Shown one piece after another: positions 49,096 to 60,600 of a DNA stretch of 64,000 bases. The stretch is from Pseudomonas sp. ATCC 13867. GTDB lineage: Bacteria; Pseudomonadota; Gammaproteobacteria; Pseudomonadales; Pseudomonadaceae. Position 1 is the stretch's first letter, and the number at the start of each line of letters is the position of its first letter. The stretch covers positions 2,859,001 through 2,923,000 of the forward strand of contig NC_020829.1 in the NCBI RefSeq assembly GCF_000349845.1, read 5' to 3'. The notes beneath the pieces were generated by a model, which was not told the origin of the DNA, made no database searches, and was given only the letters and a program-made list of their open reading frames with translations. A program made the position numbers and the translations under genes.

Positions 49096-49602
49096 TCAGA
49101 CCGGCTGGCGGGCGTAGCGCGCCAACACGGTGTCTTTCTGCATCACCGCCAGGGTGTTGCGGTAGACCTCCTCCCCGGTGGCGTCCTTGCTGGCGAAGAT
49201 GTCGCCGAAATGCTGCTGGGTGACCTGCGCGAAGTGGGCGCGGTCCTTGGCCTCGACGCCCAGCAGCACCGCATAGGCGTCCAGCGCCTCGCCCTGGCCC
49301 TTGGCCATGTCCTCGGCGATGTTGTCGAGCATGCCGTTCATGGCGAACACCGAGCGGCCGCCGTAGCCCAGGCGTGCGTCGGAGTTGCAGCCATTGGTGC
49401 CGGAAGTGAGGCCGAACGTGGCGTTGCCCGAGGTGCCATTGGTGGTGGTGGCCAGCAGGTGCGGGAACAGGCCGCGCTGCCCTTCGAACACCATGTTGCC
49501 CCAGCCGCAGCCATTGCCGCCGGCCTGGTCGGCCTGGGCGAAGAGACTGGCGGCGCCGAGAACGGCGAAGATCGCACCCTTGCTGAAGGTTCTGTTTGTC
49601 AT
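49096..49602 (-). CDS. DUF3015-family periplasmic protein
   Basis: A 168-residue protein. A signal peptide (KGAIFAVLGAASLFAQA) precedes GGNGCGWGNMVFEGQRGLFPHLLATTTNGTSGNATFGLTSGTNGC, the conserved front half of DUF3015 with its two cysteines. The second of two close ATGs has better spacing from GGGAAG and is used. DUF3015 proteins are widespread in Pseudomonas and of unknown function. Single gene with its own terminator. Confidence 0.82.
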   Translation of the reverse strand: MTNRTFSKGAIFAVLGAASLFAQADQAGGNGCGWGNMVFEGQRGLFPHLLATTTNGTSGNATFGLTSGTNGCNSDARLGYGGRSVFAMNGMLDNIAEDMAKGQGEALDAYAVLLGVEAKDRAHFAQVTQQHFGDIFASKDATGEEVYRNTLAVMQKDTVLARYARQPV

Positions 49603-49746
49603 GGACATTCTTCCCTTGTCTGTGAGCATCGTTGGCATGCCGCCTCCAGTACGACCACCGACCCTGGAGTTCGCGTTTCGGTTACAGGTGTAGGCAATCA
49701 AGCGCCGACTCGCAACTGTGCCTGTCGCGCCCCGGAGCGCCGTTAC

Positions 49747-51375
49747 TCATTTCACGACATCATCGCCTCCCGGCGGACGGGCCGGCGCGCTGTACCACTG
49801 CTCCCTGGGCACCCACTTGGGCTGGTGCGGATCGGCCAGGTAGTGCGGCGACATGATCTGCACCCCGTACTCGTTGAACACATCCTGGATATTCGCGTGC
49901 AGCACGCTCAGCAGCTCTGCGCGGGGCCTCGGCTCGCTGGGAATGGCCTGGGCCACCAGGCGGTACTCGGGATAGAAATCCGACAGCGCGGTCTGGAAGA
50001 CGTGGGGCGCCGGCTTTTCGAGGATGCCCTCGGTACGCCGCGCCGCCTCGATCAGCATGGCTTCCACCTGGCGCCAGGGCGTGTCGTAGCCGATGGTCAC
50101 CACGGTATCCACCACGTAGCCCTGGCCGTGGACGATGCGCGAGTAGTTCTTGGTGACCGAGCCGGTGATCATCGAGTTGGGCAGGGTCAGCACCTCGCCC
50201 AGGCCGGTGCGGATGGTGGTGTTGAACATGCCGACTTCCGTCACCGTTCCCTCGTGTTCGCCGATCCGCACGAACTCCCCGGCGCGCAGGGTCCGCGAAT
50301 AGGTCAGGATCAGCCCGGCGGCGGCCTGGCCGATCACGCTGGAGGCGCCGAGGGAAATCATCAAGCCGATCAGTACCGAGACGCCCTTGAAGGCTTCGGT
50401 GCCGGAGCCGGGCAGGTAGGGATAGGCCATCACCAGGGCGAACAGCCAGATCGCCAGGGAGGTCAGCCGGGTGGTCGGCTGCAGCGTCTCCCCGGTCAGC
50501 CAGCCCAGGGTGCCGGGGCGCGCCAGGCGTTGCAGCAGACGCCGGGCAAAGCTGCTGAAGGCCCGTGCGATCAGCACGATGCACAGCGCCACCGCCAGCC
50601 CCGGCATGGCGCCGAGCATGCCATCGAGCAGGTAGCGGACGAGGTCGAGCAGGTGCACGTTGAGGCTCTCGCCCCACGGACGGGTAAAGGGGAACTGCGA
50701 CAGCACGAAGCTCAGCCACTGGTAGCTGAGCAGGAACACCACCACCCAGTAGATCAGCCAGAGCAGCCGGCCGAACAGGTAATAGAGGTACTGCACGTCG
50801 AACAACGGCGTGTGCCCCAGCTTGAGCCACTGCTTGTGCCGGCTCATCAGGCCCGGCAGGCGACCGGACAGCCGGCGCCGACCCACGCTGACGCCCCGCA
50901 GCAGCAACAGGTAGATCATCGTGGCCAGCGCCGAATACCCCAGCGCCATGAGCAGGAAGCGGATATTGCGGGCCTCGCCGCTCTCGGCCACCACGCGGCG
51001 CAGGTTGTCGGCCGCCTGTTCCGCCGCGACCCGCACCGAAGCGCCCGGCGGATCGACATCCTGAGGGGTGACGATGAAGGCGCGGCTATAGCCCAGCAGC
51101 ACGATGTAGCTGGTCTGGATCGGGTCGATACTGACCTTCAGCTCGCCGCGCCCCTGCAAGGCGTCCTCGATCGCCGCCGTGGCCCGGCGCGCCCGCAGCT
51201 CCGGGGTTTCGCCGAGCAGGGTGGCGCGGAAGGTCATGACGCTGCGGTTCTCGATCCTCAGCTCGACCGGCGCCGCCTCGCGGTCGGTGATGGCGATCTC
51301 GCTGCCGGACGACTCGCCGAAGCCCACCAGCGGCCAGAAGGCCAGCACACAGCACAGCAACATTCCGTGACGCAT
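49747..51375 (-). CDS. MscS-type mechanosensitive channel with signal peptide and periplasmic domain
   Basis: A 542-residue inner-membrane protein. A signal peptide (GMLLCCVLAFWPLVGFG) and about 130 periplasmic residues precede several transmembrane segments. Next is the MscS pore and beta domain: LGASSVIGQAAAGLILTYSRTLRAGEFVRIGEHEGTVTEVGMFNTTIRTGLGEVLTLPNS. A C-terminal alpha/beta vestibule follows. It is expected to release solutes on osmotic downshift. The chosen start follows GGGGAGAG. A longer frame to 51564 has no signal peptide at its front. It lies divergently upstream of the large adhesin gene. Confidence 0.88.
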   Translation of the reverse strand: MRHGMLLCCVLAFWPLVGFGESSGSEIAITDREAAPVELRIENRSVMTFRATLLGETPELRARRATAAIEDALQGRGELKVSIDPIQTSYIVLLGYSRAFIVTPQDVDPPGASVRVAAEQAADNLRRVVAESGEARNIRFLLMALGYSALATMIYLLLLRGVSVGRRRLSGRLPGLMSRHKQWLKLGHTPLFDVQYLYYLFGRLLWLIYWVVVFLLSYQWLSFVLSQFPFTRPWGESLNVHLLDLVRYLLDGMLGAMPGLAVALCIVLIARAFSSFARRLLQRLARPGTLGWLTGETLQPTTRLTSLAIWLFALVMAYPYLPGSGTEAFKGVSVLIGLMISLGASSVIGQAAAGLILTYSRTLRAGEFVRIGEHEGTVTEVGMFNTTIRTGLGEVLTLPNSMITGSVTKNYSRIVHGQGYVVDTVVTIGYDTPWRQVEAMLIEAARRTEGILEKPAPHVFQTALSDFYPEYRLVAQAIPSEPRPRAELLSVLHANIQDVFNEYGVQIMSPHYLADPHQPKWVPREQWYSAPARPPGGDDVVK

Positions 51376-51568
51376 TCCCCGCTCTCCCCTTGCCCGACTG
51401 CGGCCTGCTTCTTGTCCAGAGGGCCCGGCCGCTCCCTGAGGCCCAAGCGTAGCCATTCGGAAATGGGCTGGAAAGCGGCAAGCCGGGATAACGCGGCGCA
51501 TTGGGTTCCTGTCGGAACGATCAGAAAGCAGCTGTATGAGATGTCGCGAAATGCACACGGACATTCCT

Positions 51569-51584
51569 ATTCGCTATCGCGAAT
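51569..51584. promoter_or_regulatory. Palindrome upstream of the adhesin gene
   Basis: ATTCGC and GCGAAT flank TATC about 80 bases before the adhesin start, in the 289-base region between the divergent channel and adhesin genes. It could be an operator of the adhesin promoter. No regulator is identified. Confidence 0.3.
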
Positions 51585-51664
51585 CAATGTCTAAGCTTGC
51601 CACTCGTATGTGCTTGAGTTTGCGTTCCAAGCCGTGATCATTGACCGATCCGACGGGTACTGAA

Positions 51665-54600
51665 ATGGATAATCAGGGCAAGGCGCGCGCCGCATTCCTT
51701 CTCCGCCCCAGCAGCCTCGCTCTCGCTCTGGAGCAGCGCATTCTCTTCGACGGCGCCGCCGCCGCGGCGGTCGACCAGCAACACCACGACGCCCAGGCCG
51801 CTGACGCCAAGGACAGCACGCCACCCGCCACCGCGGTGGAAGCCCGCGCCCAGACGGCGGCCCCCGCGCCCAGCGCCCCGCGCAACCTGGTAGTGATCGA
51901 CGCTCGCCTGGAGAACCGTGAGCAACTGGCCGCCAGCCTGCCGGTAGGCAGCACCGCGCTGGTGGTCGACGCCGGCCAGGATGCCATCGCCGCCATCAGC
52001 AACGCCCTGGCGCAACTGGGCCAGGTGGACTCCATCCAGGTGTTCTCCCACGGCGCCACCGGCCAGTTCACCCTGGGTAACCAGACCTTCACCGCCCAGA
52101 CCGTCGACCAGTTCGGCGAACGCCTGAGCGCCTGGCGCGGCGAACTCAGCCCCGGCGCGGACATCCAGCTCTACGGCTGCGACGTGGGCGCCGGCAGCGC
52201 CGGCCAGGCGCTGGTCAACGAGATCGCGCGCTGGACCGGGGCCGACGTCGGTGCCTCCAATAATGCCACCGGTGCCGGCAGCGCCGGGGGCGACTGGAAC
52301 CTGGAGGTGCGCAACGGCGACCTGGACAAGGCCATCGCCCTGAGCGCCGACACCCTGAGCAGCTTCCAGGGCCTGCTACCCGATGCCAGCCCGACGGTGA
52401 GCATCAGCATGCCGAGCCCCGACGTGCTGCTGGGCGATTCGTTCAATTTCAACATCGACCTGCGCAACAGCTCCAGCCAGGTCGGCTTCGCGCCCTATAT
52501 CGACCTGTTCCTGCCGGCCACCGGCAAGGACGGCGACGACGGCATTCGCTTCGTCAGCGCCAGCTACCTGGGGCAGGCGGTCAAGTCCTATGTGGTCACC
52601 TTCGACGCCAGCGGCAACGCCACCCATCCGCTGGCCAAGGACGCCAGCGGCAAGGCGCTGGTGATCAGCGCCGCCAGCGTCGGCATGAAACCGGGCGACC
52701 AGTTCGTGGTGCTGCAGGTGCCCTACGCCAGCGTCTCGCAGGACCAGCCGACCATCTCCCTGCAGGTCACCGCGACTCTCAGCAACCTGGCCGACACCAG
52801 CCTCACCACCGGCAGCCCGGACCTGACCATCCAGGCGCGCGGCGGCTTCGAGTACGGCAACGACTCGCTGAACAACCCCACGGTCGACCCCAGCCTGGTG
52901 GAAGCCACCCTTCACGCCCTGGCGATCCACCCGACCCTGCTCGACATCACCCAGAGCCTCAACATGACCGAAGGCGAGACCGCCACCGGTCCCAACTTCG
53001 TGCATACGCAAACCGTCACCGTCACCCCCGCCGACGGCCAGACGCTGCATAACGTGGTGATCACCCAGAGCGTGCCGGAGGACGTGCGGGTCACCGCCAT
53101 CACCCCCGGCGCCGGCGGCACCCTGACCTCGGTGACCTTGCGCAACGGCACCGTGCTGACCAACCCTGCGCTGATCGCCGCGGCCATCGCCGACCCGAAT
53201 GTCTTCGTCGTCGCCTACACCATCGACTACGCGACCCTGAGCGGGCCGACCAGCTCCACCGTGGACTTCTACGTGCCCGAAGTCGGCGCCGACGGCGCCC
53301 CGGTGATCGACCCCGACACCGGCGATCCGGTCACCATCAGCTTCGGCCCGCCCAGCGCCACCGGGCAATGGACGCCGCTGGACCCGCGCGACCTGACGCC
53401 CCCCGCCACCGATGTCGACTTCAGCGCCACCGGCGACGGCACCGGCGCGCAGTTTGTCGCCAAGAGCATCACCCTGCAGAAGCAGGCACTGCTGCAGAAC
53501 GATACCGGCAGCACCGGCCTGAGTCCCGGCGACACGCTGCGCTATGTGCTCAACGTGGCGCTGTCGGACTACTTCGCCTTCGGCGAGAACATCCTCCGCG
53601 AGGGCCAGTTCACCGTTACCGACACCCTCGCCGACGGCCAGAGCATCGTCGGCGCGCCGACCATGACGATCAGCCAGAACGGCGTCACCCGCACCATCGC
53701 CCTGGTCTACACCGCCACCGCCAATGCCGACGGCACCACCACCCTCACCGTCGACATCGGCACCTCGCTGCTCAACGCCGTGGACGGCCTGGGGTTTGGC
53801 GCGCTGTTCGGCGACCTGGCCTTCGATGACGTGCAGAGCACCGCCACCACCGCGGTCATCAGCTACAACGCGATCATCAACCAGGCCTACACCACCAGCC
53901 ACCCGCCGCACACCGAGATCAACGAAGGCGACAGCCTGGGCAACAACGCGACAGTGAGCGCCACCGTGCTCGAGGACGCCATCAACATCGGCGATCTGCA
54001 GAGCGACGGTTCCAGCACCTTGAGCAGCATTCCCACCAGCCAGGTCGACATCAACCTGCTGCAGGTCAACGGCGGCAATCCGCCCGCCGACGGTGAACTG
54101 CGCCCCGGCGACGTGGTGACCTTCCAGCTGTCCTACGACCTGGTCACCGGCGACTACGAGAACTTCAGCCTCACCGCCTACCTGCCCCTGCCCCTGCTGA
54201 ACGTCAGCGGCATCGGCTGGACCGTGGGCAGCGGCGTCGGCCAATGGAGCATCGGCCCCGGCAACAGCGATCCGGCGCGGGCGATCAGCGTCAGCAGCGG
54301 CCCCGGCAACTCGGTGGTGTTCAACTTCGGCAACTACAGCGTCACCCAGGCCACTGGCGGGCGCATCGAGCTGACCTTCACCCTGCGCGTGGGTGACCAG
54401 CCCTTCGCCGACCAGCGCTCGCTGGACGTACTGGCGCAATCCAGCCAGACCACCACGATCAACAAGACCGTGCTGGTGTCGTCCGACATCGCGGTGGTCC
54501 AGTCGATCGCCGAACCCGTGCTCAACATCAAGCACGGCGTGGTTTCCAGCTACAACGGCACGGTCACCGGGACTACCGGCACCTGGAACAAGCCGGGCAC

Positions 54601-57600
54601 CTCCGGCGTCCCCTTCGGCGGCCGCGTCACCGACCTGTCCGCCATCGACGGCAACATCACCGGCATCGACGGCGGCGACATGCTGCGCCTGGCCACGGCC
54701 ATCGAGAACACCGGCGGCGGCGGCGCCTTCGACGTGGTCACCAGCATCACCCTGCCCCCGGACCTGACCTTCGTCGGCGGCAGCCTGGCGGCGGCCAACC
54801 TGCAGATCTACCGGGGCGACGGCACCCTGCTGCGCGCGAACGTGGACTACAGCGTCTCCGGCAACCGGATCACCTTCCTCGATGCCGGCTTCGTCGCCAG
54901 CCTGCTGCCCGGCCGCGCCGGAACCACCGCCGATACCAGCGGGCAGAACGTCGTGGTGATCACCTACGACGTCGTTGCCAACAACGCCATCGCCGCCGGC
55001 CGCACGCTGCAGAGCACGGCGATCCTGAGCAACTACGCCAGCATCGACAACGGCACCGACTTCACCCCCACCGACCTCAGCGACATCGCCAACCAGCAGG
55101 TGGCGGCCCCGGAGGTCCGCAAGGTGTTCGCCGGCGGCAGCCTGAGCGAGGGCGACTCCAGCGCCAGTCACACCACCGGCAACAACCTGGTGGTGGGCGA
55201 AAGCATGCTCTACGACATCGTCGTCACCCTGCCCGAAGGCACCACGCGCAATCTCAGCATCGACGATCTCATCCCCGCCGGGCTGCGCCTGGACACCAGT
55301 TTCAACGGCGGCCTGGGCTATCAACTGATCATCACCGCCTCCGGCAGCGGCGGCTCGCTCAGCCGCGACTTCCTCGGCAACATCGTCATCAGCGGCATGA
55401 GTGGCGTTGGCGGCACCCTGGGCGCCGACGGCGTCGACGCGCGCTTCGTCTTCAGCGCCTCCACGGCCGGCGTCGACAACGAGACCGGCAACAGCAGCTT
55501 CGTCATCCGCGTGCAGCTGGTAGCCAGCAACGTCATGGGCAACCAGGCCACTCGCTCGCTGCAGAATGACGCCCGGCTGGCCTACCAGGACCCGGACGGC
55601 GACACCCCCAACGGCACCACCCCGCTGAACCGCACCGTCAACCGCAGCGACGGCGCGCCGACCGTCATCGTGCGCGAGCCGACCCTGCAGATCACCCAGG
55701 CCATCACCTCCACCCCCGGCATCGGCGGTTACGACCAGGGCGACCGGGTGGACTTCACCATCACCATCAGCAATGGCAACGGCGCCAACGACTACGCCGC
55801 GTTCGACATCAACCTGCTGGACATCCTGCCCACCGAGCTGGACAACATCACCCTCACCGGCGTGCTCTACCAGGGTGGCGCCACCAACAACGGCGGTGTG
55901 GACTTCGTCATCCAGAACGGCCAGTTGATCACCGCCAACGGCGCCAACATCGACATCGCCAAGGGCGGCAGCATCACCCTGCGCCTCACCGGCGTGGTCA
56001 ACGCCACGGCCGCCGGCCAGGCGGACTTCGCCAACAATGCGCGGGTGCAATGGACCAGCCTGGATGGCGCCAACGCCGGCGAACGTACCGGCGCCGACGG
56101 AGTGCTCAATGGCGGCGACCTCAACGACTACCGGCAGATTTCCGCCCTGCTCTTCCCGGTATCCAACGGCATCCTGATTTCCCGCGTCGGCGGCCTGCCG
56201 GATACCCCGCCGCCCAGCGACGGCGCCGGCGTCACCACCTCCGCGATCAACGAGAGCGTGGCCATCGGCGAGGTGATCCGCTACCGCGTGGTGGTCCTGG
56301 TGCCGGCCGGCGACAACCCCAATTACCAGGTACGCCTCGAGCTGGGCGCCGGGCTGCAGTTCCTCCCGGCCGACCTGAACAACATCCTCATTGCACTGGT
56401 CTCGGACAACCTCAACGGCCTGAGCACCGACGCCAGCCTGATCAAGGGCGGCACCCTGTGGATGGCCGGCAACGAAACCAGCCCGGTGGCCGGGTACCTG
56501 ATGCCCGACCTCAGCGGCGTGAACCCCACCGGCATCTTCGACGGCAACGCCACCAACCTGAGCATCGTCACCAACGCCAATGGCAGCCAGACCGTCACCT
56601 TCAACCTGGGCAACGTGGTCAACCGCGAAACCGTCGACGGCAACGTCGAGGGCATCGTCCTCGACTTCAACGTGCGGGTCACCAACGTCGCCAGCAACCA
56701 GGCGGGCTCGACCCTGGGCGTGAAGGCCATCGAGCACGTCGGCCTGCCCGGCCAGGACGTCGACCGCGGCATGAGCGACACCCTGCTCGAACACGTGGTC
56801 GAGCCCAACTTCGACCGCGTCCACAAAGAGGTCATCGACATCCAGCCGGGGCCCAGCACCACCACGGCCACCGTGTCGGTGGACTTCACCCAGAACGGCG
56901 GCGTCCCCGCCTATAACGTGCACCTGCAGGACCAGTTCCCCAGCGGCAGCAACTACCAGGTACAGGGCATCCTGCTCAACGGCACCGCGCTGGACCTGAA
57001 CAACCTGCCGGCGGGCGTCCGCGTCAGCACCAGCGGCGCCCTCTCGGTGGACTTCGACCGCCTGGCGGTGGGCGACAAGGTGCAAGTCATCTACCGCGTC
57101 ACCGTGCCCAGCACGGTGGTGGTCGACAATGCCGCAAGTTCGGCGGTGCTGACCTGGACCAGCCTGCCGACCAGCTTCGAAACCAGCGGCTGGGGTGGCT
57201 CGGTCCCCGGCGCCGCCGGCACCGCCAGCGGCGAACGCACCGGCCAGGACGGCACGGCCGGGCTGAACAACTATGTACTCAGCGACGGCGTGGGCCTGGG
57301 CGTTGTCCAGGGCACCCTGTGGAACGACACCAACTCGGCCACCGGCAGCCTCACCCCCGACGGCCCCGGCTTCGCCGGGCGCACCGTGCAGCTGACCTGG
57401 GCCGGCGCCGACGACAGCTTCGGCACCGCCGACGACCGCGTGTTCACCACCACCACCGACGCCAACGGCCAGTACAAGTTCTCCGTGCTGCCGACCGGCA
57501 ACTACCTGGTGGTCATGCCGCAGTCCTTCCAGCTCGCCGCCGACAACCGCTTCAACGTGCGCATCGACACCGATACCGGCACCAGCGCCAACGGCCTGGG

Positions 57601-60600
57601 CAGTGTCGCCCTGGCCCTGGGCGAAGGCGCCGTGAGCAATGCCAATGCCGGCTACGTGCACCTCAACGAAGCACCGGTCAATACCCTCGCCGGCCAGCAG
57701 GGCCGGGAAGACACCGTGCTGCACCTGCTCGGGCTGGCCGTCGCCGACTCCGATGCCGGCAGCGGCATCCTCAGCATCACTCTGACCGTCCAGCACGGCG
57801 TGCTCTGGCAGACCGCCACGCCGCCCGGCTCCAACGCCACCCCGCCGGGCGGCGCCGGGCGCAGCCTGACGCTGAGCGGCAGCCTGGCGCAGTTGAACGT
57901 GCTGCTGTCGCAGGTCTATTACAAGGGCGACCAGGACTTCAACACCTTCCGCAATGCCGAAACCCTGACCATGACCACCAATGACCAGGGCAATTTCGGC
58001 GACACCAACCACGACGGCATCCCCGGCCAGAGCGCCGATGCCCTGACCGACGTCGACCAGGTGCAGATCATCGTCACACCGGTCAATGATCCGCCCATCG
58101 CCGCCAACGACGCCGCTGACGCGGTGGAGGCCGGCGGCACCAACAACCAGACGCCGGGTACCAATCCGTCGTTCAACGTGCTGAGCAACGACCGCGACGT
58201 CGACATCGCCACCAACAACGACGTGATCAAGGTCGCCAGCGCCGGCGTGCCGGGCAGCCCCGAGCTCGGCGTGCCGAACAATTCCTTCCGGATCGTCACC
58301 GGCGACTTTGGGGCCCTGATGATCTACAGCACCGGCGCGGCGGTCTACCTCGTCGACAACACCAACCCCGACGTCCAGGCGCTGCGGAGCTCCACCGACA
58401 CCCTGAGCGACACCTTCACCTACACCATCACCGACCTGGCCGGGGCGAGCTCCAGCGCCACCATCACCATCACCATCCACGGCGCCAACGACGCCCCGGT
58501 GGCCGTCGACGACCCGGGCAGCGCCATCGAGGCCGGCGGGCAGAACAACACCACCGTCGGCCAGGACGCCGTCGGCAACGTGCTGAGCAACGACACCGAC
58601 GTCGACCTGTACGGTGAAACCAAGGAGGTCACCGGCATCCGCAACCTCCGCGAGGCCGTCCCCGGCCCCATCACCGACATGGTCAGCGGCGTGCCGCAGA
58701 TCATCGACGGCACCTACGGCACCCTGACCATCAACTCCGACGGTTCCTACCGCTATGTGGTCGACAACACCAAGACCGCCGTGGAGCGCCTGGTGCCCGG
58801 CGACACGCTGATCGAATACTTCACCTACCGGGTCACCGATGCCGGCGGCCTGAGCGACCTGGCCGAGCTGCGCATCACCATCAGCGGCAGCTACGACAAC
58901 CCGGTGGCCAGCGACGACCGCGCCGTGGCCCAGGCCGGAGCCACCGACGACCCGGCGCTGGAGAGCAACCCCAGCGGCAACGTCATCCTATTCCCCAGCC
59001 GCCCCGGCCCAGTCACCCAGCCCGGTGGCAACGGCGTGGACACCGACGTCGACCGCATCGACCGGCCCAGCTCCAAGCTGACGGTGATTGGCATCGGCTC
59101 GATGCGCGAGGACCCGAACGCGCTGCTCGACACCGTCGGAACCGGCACCCGCATCGCGGCCACCTACGCCGAGATCAACAATGTCGTCGTCACCGACCCC
59201 GACCCCTTCGGCACCCTGACCATCAACTCCGACGGCTCCTTCCAGTTCGACGTCAAGAGCGACAACACCATCATCCGGGGCCTGCAGGCAGGCCAGGCCG
59301 TGGTGGTCTACTACACCTACGAGATCGTCGACCAGGAAGGCCTGAAGGACCGCGCGCAACTGGTCATCACCATCCGTGGCGTCAACGACCCGCCCGTGGC
59401 ACAGATCGTCGTGGCCACCGCCGTCGAGAAAGGCGGCGTCGGAAACGGCACCGGCGGCAGCGACCCGAGCGGCGACGTCACTACCCTGGCCTTCGACCCG
59501 GATGGCGATCCCATCAGCGTGTACTCGGTCAACGGCCAGACCTTCCCGGCCGACCCGGCCCTGCCCCTGGTCGTCGACGGCGAATACGGCACCCTGACCA
59601 TCTACCGCGACGGCACCTACAGCTATGCGCTGAACAACGGCGACCCGACCGTCGAAGGCCTGCGCCTGAACACCGACCACCTGTTCGAAGGCTTCACCTA
59701 CGTCCTCACCGACAACACCGATCCCACGGGGACCACGGGTCTGTCCGACCCCTCCTTCATCCTCATCGTCATCCACGGCGCCAACGACAACCCGGTGGCC
59801 ACCGACGATGGCGCGCTGGCCATCGAAGCCGGCGGCGTCAACAACAACCATCCCGGCAGCGATCCCAGCGGCAATGTGCTGGACAACGACAGCGACGTGG
59901 ACTCGGTCGACCTTGGCGAAACCAAGGCCGTCGACAGGGTACGCACCGGCGGCGAATTTGCCACCGGCACCGCCGGCAGCCTGGGCGTGGAGCTGCGCGG
60001 CACCTACGGCTGGCTGACCCTCAACGCCGATGGCAGCTACCACTACCGGCTGGACAACAACGACCCGCGCGTACAGGCGCTGCGCAGCGCCGCCGACCAG
60101 CTGACGGACGATTTCACCTACGCGGTGGTCGACACCGACGGCGCCCAGGACCTGGCCACACTGCGCATCACCATCCACGGCGCCAACGACACGCCCGTGG
60201 CGCAGAACGACAACGTCGCCGCCATCGAGCAAGGCGGCCGCGACAACGACATTCCCGGCCTCAACCCCAGCGGCAACGTGCTGGCCAACGATAGCGACGT
60301 GGACGTCGGCGACGCGCTGGTGCTGACCGGCGTACGCCAGGGCCTGCGCAACGGCACCCTGGGCAGCGCGTTCAGCGGGGCCTTCGGCACCCTCGTCCTC
60401 AACGCCGACGGCACCTTCAGCTACGTCCTGGACAACGACAACCCGCTGGTCGAAGCGCTGCGCCATGACTCCGATCGCCTGGAAGACACCTTCACCTACA
60501 CCATCCGCGATCTCGCCGGCGCCACCTCCACGGCGCAATTGACCATCACCATCCACGGTCGCAACGACGCGCCCCATGCCCCGTCCCTCGCGGTCATCGC

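Noticed and set aside
52376..58480. A 2,034-codon open frame on the minus strand across the adhesin gene
   Set aside because: It is a shadow of the highly GC-rich, repetitive adhesin: low-complexity Ala/Gly/Val/Asp composition, no domain motifs, and the plus-strand product has clear domains.
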